Of a stretch of DNA of 64,000 nucleotides, positions 35,731 to 45,117 are shown piece after piece (the first letter of the stretch is position 1; every line of letters begins with the position of its first letter). A program made the translations under genes and the position numbers. Source of the stretch: Chamaecyparis obtusa (taxonomy: Eukaryota; Streptophyta; Pinopsida; Cupressales; Cupressaceae); assembly GCA_027943335.1 (NCBI GenBank), contig BSBK01001297.1, forward strand, positions 46,001 through 110,000. The letters run 5' to 3'. Below the pieces are notes generated by a model. It worked only from the letters and a program-made list of their open reading frames with translations, did no database searches and was not told the DNA's origin.

Positions 35731-35802
35731 CTGAATGTTAATTTTTTGTTGTTGAGAAGTTGTTGCGGAATGACACCCTTGAAATTATTGTTTGATATAT
35801 CT
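35731..35802 (-). CDS. Receptor kinase exon 8: LRR unit behind a mutated acceptor
   Basis: It reads D-I-S-N-N-N-F-K-G-V-I-P-Q-Q-L-L-N-N-K-K-L-T-F, with donor GTAATT. The 72-bp exon that keeps frame would start at 35802, but the two preceding minus-strand bases are AA and not AG. The nearest AG gives a 70-bp exon and a frameshift. Skipping the exon joins exon 7 to exon 9 in frame. Confidence 0.7.
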
Positions 35803-36114
35803 TTGTTACAATTTCAATAAACAACATACAGCATAATTAGTTATAAGTAATAGTAGGCACGAGCTTTCCCATGCAGTATGCGCAAGACTTTCTGAAAAAT
35901 ACTATGTATGGTTTTTTAATAACATTTTAGATTGCAGTCAACAATCCCCATCATCAGGAAGATAAGATTTGAATAATGTTTTAGATTATCATCATCTTCT
36001 TCATGATGATAGATTATTGAGCTCAATTAAAATTGCTATTCAACTGTTTAACAATTTTTTCAAGAAATTCTGTATTTTTGTTTTAATGTACAATAAAGGA
36101 TGAGAAAGACGTAC

Positions 36115-36186
36115 AACTCTTTGAGCTGATGGAGTTTAGATATCCAATCTGGAATTTTACCAGATAAATAATTGTTTTGAAGATGC
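36115..36186 (-). CDS. Receptor kinase exon 7: LRR unit, 72 bp
   Basis: It reads H-L-Q-N-N-Y-L-S-G-K-I-P-D-W-I-S-K-L, with acceptor CAG and donor GTACGT. A full-length duplicate with intact splice sites but an in-frame TAA lies at 38534-38605. Confidence 0.87.
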
Positions 36187-36531
36187 CTGCATATTCATCA
36201 AACTTAATAATTGTAAATTTCTTTTAATTTATCTTATATTATTTAATTCATTATATGTTAACAAACCAAACTAAAATAGTTTTTTAATGATAAACTTAGA
36301 TAATCAAATCTATAATTTTTGTTCACTTAAAGTATTAGGGTAAATTCTAGTTTCTCTAAGTTATATTCAGTATTCATTCATGAGGTAGGTGCATCTTGAG
36401 CATAATCTCTATGCACATAATATGATTGTGTTTGTGTGCATGTTACAATGTATACTTTGTAAATCTTATAGATAAGATCATTGAAGTGATGTAATTGAAA
36501 AACCTACTAATTGAAGGTTTGACGTACTCAC

Positions 36532-36600
36532 AATATTTGTAACATGTAGAGGTTGGTCAAATTGGGTAACACTCCATTGAAAGAGTTGTTATTGAGCGAC
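36532..36600 (-). CDS. Receptor kinase exon 6: LRR unit, 69 bp
   Basis: It reads S-L-N-N-N-S-F-N-G-V-L-P-N-L-T-N-L, with acceptor CAG and donor GTGAGT. It lies about 6.8 kb downstream of exon 5 across the large intron. Partial copies of this exon occur at 38240-38262 and 40808-40850. Confidence 0.85.
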
Positions 36601-38239
36601 CTGATAAGAATGCATATGCATATATAAGTATATTAATGTTACATGAGTAATTTCTTAAGAAACGCATGATGATTATAATGAGTATGATCTCACAATTAAA
36701 ATTAGATATTTGTAACAAATACAATAGTTGAGAAAAGTCAATAAAAATTCTAGTATGTTCAATTTTCGTTGAGTCAAATCTATCCAATGATTACAAGTTC
36801 CAACTACTTTTCATTGCCTACCTAAATTTGTTTATGTTAGTTAATTAGAAATTTTCTCAAAAAAATCAAATGGACATTTCATTTTGTGGAATTTGGAAAC
36901 TTAGATAATATGCTAATATGTCATTTCTCTTATCTATCTCTATTTTCTTTATAGTTTCACACAAACATATACTAAGACAGTCATTATTTCCGATTTATAA
37001 ATGAGGGTCTACTAGCTTTCATGTTCTAACAAGCTATATTTTATACAATCTAAAGGCCAAAAACTCCACTTTGTCTAGAGAATTAAAAGAATCTAATCAA
37101 TTTGTGAACTAACAAAAAAAAATTCCCAAAAAATTTCCACAAAGCCTTATAAGGTACTCTAAACAAAAAAAATTTAAAAAAAATCCCCAAAAAATTCCAC
37201 AAAGCCTTATTAGTTACTCTAATCATCTAACATGAATTGAAAGATGATTAATAAGAGTTCAATAATAATATAAAACATCCTTCTACAACTATGAGAGAGG
37301 AGGTTCATCAAAATCTATAAGGAAACCTCACCAATTGTGTTTGAAAACTATAAGTTTTATTCTTCTTGACTTTTTTTATTCTGATATTTTTTTTTTGGAA
37401 CCAAATGATCTCTTTCATCATTGAGAAGAGCAACATGTTCCAAGTTCTTCAAATCTTTGAAATTTTGATTTTTTTTCATTCTTGCTCTCCCAAAAAAAAA
37501 ATCTTCTTCATTGCCCATTAGATGTTATCGCTTAATCTTATTTTCTTCTTTTGTAGCAACCATTAAAGTGATGAGACACACACTGAAATATTTTTAAAAA
37601 AATCATAAAATAAATTTCATAATTATTATTTTTGGAGTTAAAAAGTATAATATCATAAGGGGAGCTTTATTGTGCATTCCACCAATTTACACTCCATTTA
37701 TTTTCATTAAAATTATTGAAAAGAAAACCCCTTAAAATTGATGTGCTAAATTCTAGAACATCAAAAAAAAATGTAAAAGGTGTACATTGTAGACTTAAAG
37801 ACAAATTCACCATCACATGAACCCTCAAAAATATATTTTGAGAGCCAAGCTACTCCTTACTGAATATAATGAAACCAAACACATTTTCAAGCAACCTTTT
37901 AAATACAACCAAGATCTTGTAAAACCAAAGTGAGATACATACATATATCCAAATTGGAACCTTCATAAAAGATGCACTAGCTAGTTCGAGAAAAAATAAT
38001 CCAAGGACAAGCAAAGACAATACAAGCTCAATAAAACTAAGTTTCATTGTTTCATTTAGTGTTCCAAATTTCTATCTTTCAAAACTGAAGGAACGAGAAA
38101 TGCTACTCCAAACCAATTTCATACATTGTGTTAATTCCTCAAAAGAAAGCATTTTCCCTGAACACACACATAATAGGAACCTATGAGCACATTAACTACC
38201 TCTCAATCGAAATAAAAAGAATATCTTTGAAAAAAAATA

Positions 38240-38262
38240 ATGAAATGGTTGTTGTTGAGTGA
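38240..38262 (-). pseudogene. Partial copy of LRR exon 6
   Basis: The minus strand reads S-L-N-N-N-H-F as in exon 6, preceded by intron sequence matching that upstream of exon 6 (CATAAAAATGCATAT). The rest of the exon and the donor are missing. It is part of a duplicated unit within the large intron. Confidence 0.6.
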
Positions 38263-38533
38263 TCTCATAAAAATGCATATACAAATATAAGTATACTAAT
38301 GGACCACAGAAGACTAGTCTTTAAGAAACATTTGATGAGCATGTTCATAAGGTTAATTTTTTGGAGATCTAACATTTAAAGGTATATATTAGCAACAAAT
38401 ATAATAATATATAGAATCTTTAATAAGTTTAATTCTCATTGGACCACATAAATCTAATGACCTTAAACCAACTCATTTGTATTGCCTACATAGATCTAAC
38501 AAAGTGAAATATAAACGAATGGGAGAAACATAC

Positions 38534-38605
38534 AACTCTTTGAGACGAGGAAGTCCAACTAACCAATTTGGAATTTTGCCTGATAAATAATTGTTTTAAA
38601 GATTC
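38534..38605 (-). pseudogene. Duplicate of LRR exon 7 with in-frame TAA
   Basis: A 72-bp copy with acceptor TAG and donor GTATGT. It reads N-L, stop, N-N-Y-L-S-G-K-I-P-N-W-L-V-G-L, where exon 7 has H-L-Q-N-N-Y. The stop is CAA to TAA. If spliced in, it would truncate the protein. Confidence 0.8.
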
Positions 38606-38819
38606 CTACACATTAATCAATCTTATTAGTTGTCAATTTATTTCAACTTCTAAATATGTTATATTATTTAATAGATTATACTTATAAATGAAACCTTGTA
38701 TATATATAGTGGCATTTATAAGAAATAAATATCCATGATAAAATTATTTTAATCAAATCATAAATTTTGTCCTTTTCAAGAATTAAGTTCCATTATAGTG
38801 TCTCTAATTTTATACATTT

Positions 38820-40611
38820 TGATGCAGTAAAAATCCCTTTAACAGTTAACATAAATATTAGAGAGAAAAAAATATAGAATATTTTCAGAATTACAATCCT
38901 TCTTTATTATTCTTCCAACTACTCTTCTGCTACTACAATGAGAGAAAATACTAATTTAAGTACAAACCTGAAATTACCTTTTTTGGCTATTTTTTCATAA
39001 AAATAGTTTTTTGCCACTTTTTATAATTTTTAAAACAACTCTTAAAAAGCTGAAATTTTCCATAAAGCTCCCTAAAACTAAGATAAGATGAATTGCCAAC
39101 TAACATTTGAAATTGGAAATAAGATTTCGAAGTTATTAAAAAAATAACTTTTCTAAAAAACTAAAATAACACTAAAATCTTTAAAAACCACTAAAAGATC
39201 ATGCATCATTCTCCTCTTGTTGAAAAGAACGCAACTCCTACAAGTTAGTTTTGAATGCATGTTTCTTGTTTAGATCTAATCCTTCCTATTATACCAGATA
39301 TTTATTGTATTGACTCGAAGAAAAGAAAATTGAAGCCCTCTTGAATGCAAGTCGACTCCTTTTTCCCAGTCTTCCAAGTCTTTGGCAATTTGTCCTGAAC
39401 ATCTTTGCAACTATCCCTGGATCCGTCTTCCCCTTCTTTTTCTTAACCCATCTATTCAGCGCCAACTCAACTTTTAGATTCCTAAATTCTATTTCTTGTG
39501 CATATACTTCAATAACATCATTATTTATGTTTTCATCATATAATATAACATCATATTCTCCATTATCATAATTTTTATAATACTTTTACAAATCTCCATA
39601 TGCCTCATTAACAAATAAATTAGAAACATCTTCACTATCAACCTTATTATCGATAGGAATTTCCACTTGCTCATTTTGAACATCATATTCAAATAATTGA
39701 AAATGATAGGAAGACTCGTCTGCAACTATGTTTACCTTGTCTTCTTCAATTCTTGATGTCAAAACAGTCATAAGCATACTCACCATTTCATTTTGTATCT
39801 CTTACTCTATTATTTTTGTCTTTTCTTTCATTTTCGTCTTTTGAATAATCTTTCTAATGGGCCATGTGATCTTCTCCTTAACTGGTAGGTGTCATTTTTG
39901 CATCTCTAAGGATAATCTTGTTGCCAATTCTTTTAAGGCTTGATCCAACCTTTGTACCTCATGCTTTAAACTTTCTAAATCTGCCTTGTCAACTTCCTTC
40001 TTCTTCAAACTTATATCTTTCATCTTCTCTTGTTTTGCTTGTTTCTTCTTTGGTGGTCCCTAACTCTGCAAGCACCTCTTCAAAAAATCCATCTTCCTTC
40101 AAGAAAGTCCCTTTAACCTTGCTTCCACTTTGCCTTTGCCTCACCTAGGCCTTTTCTCTTCTCTACCTAGTCTTTTGGAAAACAACATACTCTCTTTCCC
40201 AGACCTTCTGGGCTCTGATACTTGATGATATAGCCAAAATTCCTTTAACAATTAACATAAACATTAGAGAGAAAAAAATATAGAATATTTTCAGAATTAC
40301 AATCCTTTATTATTCTTCCAACTACTCTTATGCTGCCACAATGAGAGAAAACACTAATTTAACTACAAATCTGAAATTACCTTTTTTGGCTATTTTTTCA
40401 TAAAAATAGTTTTTTTGCCATTTTTGGTAATTTTTAAACAACCTCCTAAAAAGCTGAATTTTCTTGTGAAGCTTCCTAAAACTAAGATAAGATGAACTCC
40501 AACTAACCTTCGAAATTGAAAATAAGATTTTGAAGTTATTAAAAAAAAAACTTTTCTAAAAAACTAAAAAAATGTTAAAATCTTTAAAAACCACTAAAAG
40601 CTCCTACATCA
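38820..40611 (-). mobile_element. Small non-autonomous LTR retroelement with an unassigned ORF, in the kinase gene intron
   Basis: Two 389-bp LTRs (38820-39208 and 40223-40611) start TGATG and end CATCA. CATTT is duplicated at 38815-38819 and 40612-40616. Plus-strand GGGCTCTGATACT touches the right LTR (primer site for minus-strand transcription), and minus-strand AACAAGAGGAGAA touches the left LTR (polypurine tract). The total is 1792 bp with only about 1 kb inside, so it is TRIM/LARD-like. By eye the LTRs differ at several percent. It sits in the sense orientation of the receptor gene. Confidence 0.92.
39289..40092 (-). pseudogene. Unassigned ORF of the small LTR element, four in-frame stops
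   Basis: A single frame of 268 codons fills almost the whole interior, from M-D-F-L-K-R-C-L-Q-S to a TAA at 39289-39291. It is interrupted by TAG, TGA, TAA and TAA, each explainable by one C-to-T change (CAG, CGA, CAA, CAA). The N-terminal third is Lys/Glu-rich and predicted coiled coil by heptad pattern (D-L-E-S-L-K-H-E-V-Q-R-L). The middle is acidic and Tyr/Asn-rich, and the end is basic (R-W-V-K-K-K-K-G-K). There is no zinc knuckle, protease, integrase or RT motif. It could be a divergent gag or a captured host sequence. Function unknown. Confidence 0.6.
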
Positions 40612-40807
40612 CATTTATTCATACATGAGGTAGGTACATCTTGAGCATAACCTTTATGAATAAGACTATATCACGTTTGTGTGTGCTATAATATAGAGGT
40701 CTTATAAATCTCATAAATATAATATTTCTAAAGATGTAATATGCATGCAAATAAAAAACTTGGCAAAATTAAAATTCTTATTAAATGAATATTTGGTGTA
40801 CATTTAC

Positions 40808-40850
40808 AATGTCTATAATTTGGAGAGATTTGTTAGATTTATATTAGTGG
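40808..40850 (-). pseudogene. Second partial copy of LRR exon 6
   Basis: It reads L-T-N-L-S-K-L, stop, T-L before a GTAAAT donor, matching the end of exon 6. Sequence to its right (40850-42070) matches the intron right of exon 6 (36600-37870). Confidence 0.6.
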
Positions 40851-42454
40851 CATACAAGAGTTTATTTTAAAGAAACGTATGATGAGAATGTTCACAAGGT
40901 TAAACCATAACCGATTTCATAATAAATGGTGATTGAACTTGTTAAAAATATAATAGTAGTTAAAAGTCAACAAAAGTTTCGAATAAGTTTAATTTGGTAG
41001 AGCTATATCAATCCATTCTAATGATATTTAAATAAATATTTTTTTGTTTCCTAAATAATCTAATTATTTATAACTAATTCAATATTTCTCAAGAAAATAA
41101 GATAGGCATTTCATTTTGTGGAATTCAAAAAAGAGATGTTAATATGTAACTTTTCTTATGTGAGACTATTTTCATTAGAGTTTCACAAAATAATATTATA
41201 AGAAATTAAAAATTTCAATTCATAAATGAGGAAATCTATTGGGGAACTCTCCCATGTCTAGTAAAACTAAAGTACTTATAATCTAGACTAAAATAAATTG
41301 ACTTCCTAAAGAATCAAAAGAGTCTAATCAATCTACGAACTAACAACAAAAAATGCTAATAAAAAATTTGCAAAATCCTTGCAAGATATTATAATCTTCT
41401 AATACATAATTCGAAGAGGATCAACAAGAGTTCAATAGTGAGATGAAAGCATCTTTCTACCATTATAGGAGAGGAGAGTCTCCAAACATGTAAAGAACTC
41501 TCACTAATTGTACTTAAACTCTAGTTTTTTTTATCCTTCACAGTTTTTAGGTGATCCATTATAATCTTAAGTCTCATTGACTTTCATTTATGATATGATG
41601 AAAATTTAAATGGAAACCAAATTATCTATTTCATTATTTAAAGGTGCATCAACTTCCATGTTAAAATCTCTAAAAATTTAATGTGCTATAATCTTGGTCT
41701 CCTTTAGATAATCTTCCTCATTTGTCATTGGAGATGATCCTTTTGTCTTATATACTTCTATATTAGACATGAGATAAATAGTTAGATATTTTCAAAATAA
41801 TATTTTTCATAAAACATACATTTTGACACCTTACTTTTGTAATGTTTTCTCTTTGATCAAGAAAAGTGCAACATATATGAAAAACATCAAACTAGAATCC
41901 ACCAAATTATACTCTTCTAGTACAATGAAAGGAGAAAAAAGATAACCCCATAAAATTAATGAACTTAATTTTGACCTTAAGCAAAATATACCTTGAAGGT
42001 ATAGACTAAATCTTAGACAAGTCCACCATCAAATGACCCTCACAATTATTTTTTGAGAGCAAAGCTACTACTCATGGAATCTAATGTAGTTGGAATCTAA
42101 TGTAACTACAGAAATGTTCATACAACTTCTAAATAATACAAAGATCTTGCATAATGAAATAGAAATATATACATGAACACAGATTAAAGCATTTGTAAAC
42201 GATCTAATAACAAATTTAGAGAATGATGATCCCAAACAAATAAAGAAAGACACCGTATTTAACATAAAACCATACCATCAGAAGATCTCTTTCCTAAACA
42301 AGTAGTCCTGACCAAAATTAATCAAATGGCTTATACATCACACACTAAATGAACACTTCCCTCAGAGAAAAAATTGCAGGACAGCATATACAAGAGAGCC
42401 CTTTCACAGGGTAAGAAAATCCATTCACACATCATACTTATGGGATTTGCATCT

Positions 42455-43254
42455 GCTAGAAGCACGTATTTTTCAGAATGATCTGATAAACACGTACTTC
42501 AAGTCCGAATATAGTTCGGTTACACGTAAAGTGTTTGACGAAATGGGTTTTCTCAGGAGGCATTGACACAGTTTGACCAAATGCAAGGAACAGGTGTTCA
42601 ACCCGATCAGTTCACCTTTGGGAGGCCTCTGCTAAAATACGAGGTTTGAAACAGGGCATGGACAATCCATCAAAGCATAGTGGAGAAGGGATTTTTATCA
42701 GTTGTTTTGGCTCTAAGGACTACAACAAAATGCGGAAGCATGCTCCGCAAAATATAGATCTGTGAGTGTCAAAGTATAGATATGTACACAAAATGCGGAA
42801 GCATGCTCCGCAAAACATAGATCTGTAAGTGTCAAAGCATAGATATGTATCCAAAATGCGGAAGCATGCTCCACGAACGTGAACTGTTTTAAAAAATGTC
42901 TAACGAAGGTGTGATCGCATGGACTGGAATGGTACTAGGATACGAGGAAAATGGTTTTCTTGTAAAAGCCTTGAAAACTTTTAAACTAATGTAACTGACC
43001 AGTGTAAAGCCTGATTGCACAGCCTTTGCCAAACAGGGTGTTGACATTCATCAATATAAAATGGGTTTTTGACAGATGCTGTTGTTGCAAGTGCCCTTGG
43101 AGACATGTATGCAGAATGCGGAAACATACGCAAGACACGTCAACTGTTTGACGAATTGCCTAAAATAAATTTGGTTTCGTGGACTGCAATGATTGCAGGT
43201 TATGCACAAAATGAAATGGTGGGTCTTACCCATATGTATACTCTTTTCAATTAG
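42455..43254 (+). pseudogene. PPR-protein pseudogene inside the receptor kinase intron
   Basis: The plus strand, with frame changes and stops, reads K-V-F-D-E-M, F-D-Q-M-Q-G-T-G-V-Q-P-D-Q-F-T-F, D-I-H-Q-S-I-V-E-K-G-F, and V-K-P-D-C-T-A-F-A. It then has an open stretch (43069-43254) with [13 protein letters not shown] and [14 protein letters not shown]. These are the 35-residue PLS-type pentatricopeptide repeats of plant organellar RNA-binding proteins. There is no start, no C-terminal E/DYW domain and several lesions, so this is a dead fragment. It is antisense to the kinase gene. Confidence 0.85.
42727..42876 (+). repeat. 63-bp tandem repeat, 2.4 copies, with palindrome
   Basis: Units start at 42727, 42790 and 42853 (AAAATGCGGAAGCATGCTCC). 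Each contains TGCGGA-AGCATGC-TCCGCA, an inverted repeat (broken in the third). The period is 21 codons and falls in the D-M-Y-T-K-C-G-S-M part of the PPR pseudogene, so it is an internal expansion there and not a separate element. Confidence 0.85.
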
Positions 43255-43391
43255 CGACTGGTAAACAAATATCCCCTATAAGAAATTGGCCTTCTATGCT
43301 ACCATTTGCTGACCTATTTTGCTCCGATGCAACAAGTTGAATGCGTGAGCAGTCATATCTTGAGTACTAAAATTAAAAACTTGAGACTTAC

Positions 43392-43463
43392 AGAGAAACG
43401 AGTTCTGTCAACTGTCCAACACCTGGAGGTATGGATCCTCGCAGCTCCCTTGCCGACAAGTCT
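43392..43463 (-). CDS. Receptor kinase exon 5: LRR unit, 72 bp
   Basis: It encodes D-L-S-A-R-E-L-R-G-S-I-P-P-G-V-G-Q-L-T-E-L, a plant-type LRR. The 72-bp size and phase 2 at both ends are the standard form of LRR exons in this receptor group, which allows exon duplication or skipping without frame loss. The acceptor is CAG and the donor GTAAGT. Confidence 0.88.
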
Positions 43464-43571
43464 CTGAATGAAACATGAATAGAGCCCATTAGAGAAAGTA
43501 AACCAAATTCGCAATTCCTTCAAATGTCGGACGTAAATGAGAAAGAAGAAAATACTAGAAACTAAACTTAC

Positions 43572-43695
43572 ACTTTGGAAATCCTTATAGTGTTTGAGAC
43601 ATTTTCACAGTTGATTCCTTCCCACGGTAAACCAAAGCAAGGATCCGAGATCCACTTGTTGAGGAACGCTTACCCCACCTCTCTAACAGCTTTAA
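43572..43695 (-). CDS. Receptor kinase exon 4: LRR N-cap, contains TAA
   Basis: It reads I-K-A-V-R-E-V-G, stop, A-F-L-N-K-W-I-S-D-P-C-F-G-L-P-W-E-G-I-N-C, the W-x-x-D-P-C-x-x-x-P-W-x-G-I-x-C N-cap typical of this receptor class. TAA is at 43670-43672 and lies inside GTAAGC (43673-43668), a good donor sequence. Use of that donor would shorten the exon to 43674-43695 and keep frame with exon 5, removing the stop and the N-cap. Donor for the full exon is GTAAGT. Confidence 0.8.
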
Positions 43696-43804
43696 CTGCA
43701 GCATCGCCAGTTTTAAGTAAATCCAATAAGAGGTACACTCCAAAATTTTGAGTTCTAAATCTAAATTAAAATAAAACGATAAAAGAAAGAAATCGGACTC
43801 TAAC

Positions 43805-44265
43805 TGTCATCGGAAAAGGTGGGAAGCTGGGTTTGAAAGAGACTGTAGCTCTCGTAGGCATTAATTATAGGACTAACACCACCGATATTGGACTGTAAGC
43901 TCGCTATTGCGTATGTTGTTCCATCATATTGGAAGGGTACCTCTATGGCGGACAAATTTCCGACTAAATCAATTTCCTTAGCTCGAATGACGTTATTTAT
44001 CCCAACGGAGAACGATCTTTTAATTACGGTGGAGTTAAGCTCTGCAAAATACAGTAGCACCAAGGCTTTTTTGGACGTTGATTTTCCGAGGTAGAAATAA
44101 ATGTCGCTTGTGTTGCTGACTGAGGCCGTTTGCATTACTTTAGATGGAGGAAAGTTTTTGGTGTTGTCCACTGAAATTGAACTAGAAATATTCCTGAGGG
44201 TATGCGTTCCTATATCTGAAGAGTCACAAGCATGCCACAGGCGGTCGAATAGATCTTCAGGATAC
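43805..44265 (-). CDS. Receptor kinase exon 3: malectin-like domain, second part
   Basis: It begins R-Y-P-E-D-L-F-D-R-L-W across the splice junction, the R-Y-P-D-D-x-x-D-R-x-W signature between the two malectin-like halves. It continues with Y-F-Y-L-G and L-L-Y-F-A-E-L to I-N-A-Y-E-S-Y-S-L. The donor is GTTAGA. The reading is open throughout. Confidence 0.9.
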
Positions 44266-44366
44266 CTAAACAATTGATTAACAAACCGTTGAGATGAGGA
44301 GTAATTACGGGTTCCTTAAGAATTTAAAGATGAAAATTAAACCCGGCCAAATGTGACAAAGTTTAC

Positions 44367-44883
44367 CTAGTCATCATGTATTCGACCCCCATATCACATC
44401 TTGCTTCATTATGCAACATAGTTCCTGGTGTAGCCATGTCGTACATGCCCGGCTTTAGAAGTCTCAACTCGATAGTCGAGATAAATGGATCATCGCATTC
44501 TGAGGTTCGGATCAAGCAAATATGCACCACTCTATCTTCACTCACCAAGATGTTCTCACTGCGGAATATATAGCTATAGTAAAATACTACCTTTTCCATG
44601 TATAGCATATTGGTGGTCTCGACAGAGTAATTGAAGCCTCGAGACGCAGTGGAATTAGCCTGATAAAATGTTAATCTCAAAAGGTGGGGCACTTTCGGGA
44701 TGATGGGCAATTCATAGCAAGACTTATTAAGAGGCCTCGGAAACACTCGAATGCTTTGCCCCAAAATGTCGAATGCTTTCTCGCCGAGACTGTACTTTAT
44801 GAAGTTGTCATCAGGAACCCATGTAATGTTGCCACGAGTATAACTGTAATTTTCTTTTCGACCACAAAGGATACTCAAGAATC
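44367..44883 (-). CDS. Receptor kinase exon 2: malectin-like domain, first part
   Basis: The acceptor is GGCAG and the donor GTAAAC. The exon encodes G-F-L-S-I-L-C-G near the start, N-K-S-C-Y-E-L-P (the conserved C-Y-x-L-P of malectin-like receptors), I-C-L-I-R-T, and D-P-F-I-S-T-I-E-L-R-L-L, the conserved P-F-I-S-x-L-E-L-R motif. It would bind cell-wall or apoplastic ligand in family members. The ligand is unknown here. Confidence 0.9.
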
Positions 44884-45026
44884 CTGCCATTGCAGACGCA
44901 TATAAATCATTAAACCCCAAACGGAAGAAACCAAAGTAACAACAGTTGAAAGAAATATAGCGAGAAACCAAAAATACAACAGTTGAAAGAAATATTGAAC
45001 ATATAACCCCAGAAGAAATAGAGTAC

Positions 45027-45117
45027 CTGGTTGAGCATCAGCATAAAGTGCGCACCACAACAGGAAGAGGAAGAGACTGGCGATGCCAACGTTTTTAGTG
45101 CAAGCAAGAACTTCCAT
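45027..45117 (-). CDS. Receptor kinase exon 1: signal peptide
   Basis: ATG at 45115-45117 starts M-E-V-L-A-C-T-K-N-V-G, followed by a hydrophobic core S-L-F-L-F-L-L-W-C-A-L-Y and a likely cleavage after A-D-A. This ATG is chosen because the frame further upstream has only a TTG. The donor is GTACTC. The exon ends in phase 1 and joins exon 2 to make P-G-F-L-S-I-L-C-G, the usual start of a malectin-like domain. Confidence 0.85.

Larger units (their letters stand above)
33878..45117 (-). pseudogene. Malectin-like LRR receptor-like kinase, 14-exon model with stop and acceptor lesions
   Basis: The exons are 45117-45027, 44883-44367, 44265-43805, 43695-43572, 43463-43392, 36600-36532, 36186-36115, 35802-35731, 35649-35483, 35364-35156, 35074-34942, 34856-34785, 34655-34466 and 34367-33878. 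They total 2739 nt, 912 codons, with every phase matching. The product would be a plasma-membrane receptor: signal peptide, malectin-like ectodomain, LRRs, one membrane segment, Ser/Thr kinase. By memory the kinase resembles the Arabidopsis At5g48740 type. Lesions are TAA as codon 365 (43670-43672) in exon 4, an AA dinucleotide instead of AG before exon 8, and Met in place of the APE glutamate. Splice sites are otherwise GT-AG. It could be a pseudogene or an alternatively spliced gene. Confidence 0.85.

Noticed and set aside
42727..42876. CRISPR-like array of palindromic repeats
   Set aside because: The repeats are contiguous without unique spacers, the genome is a plant's, and the period is an in-frame PPR expansion.
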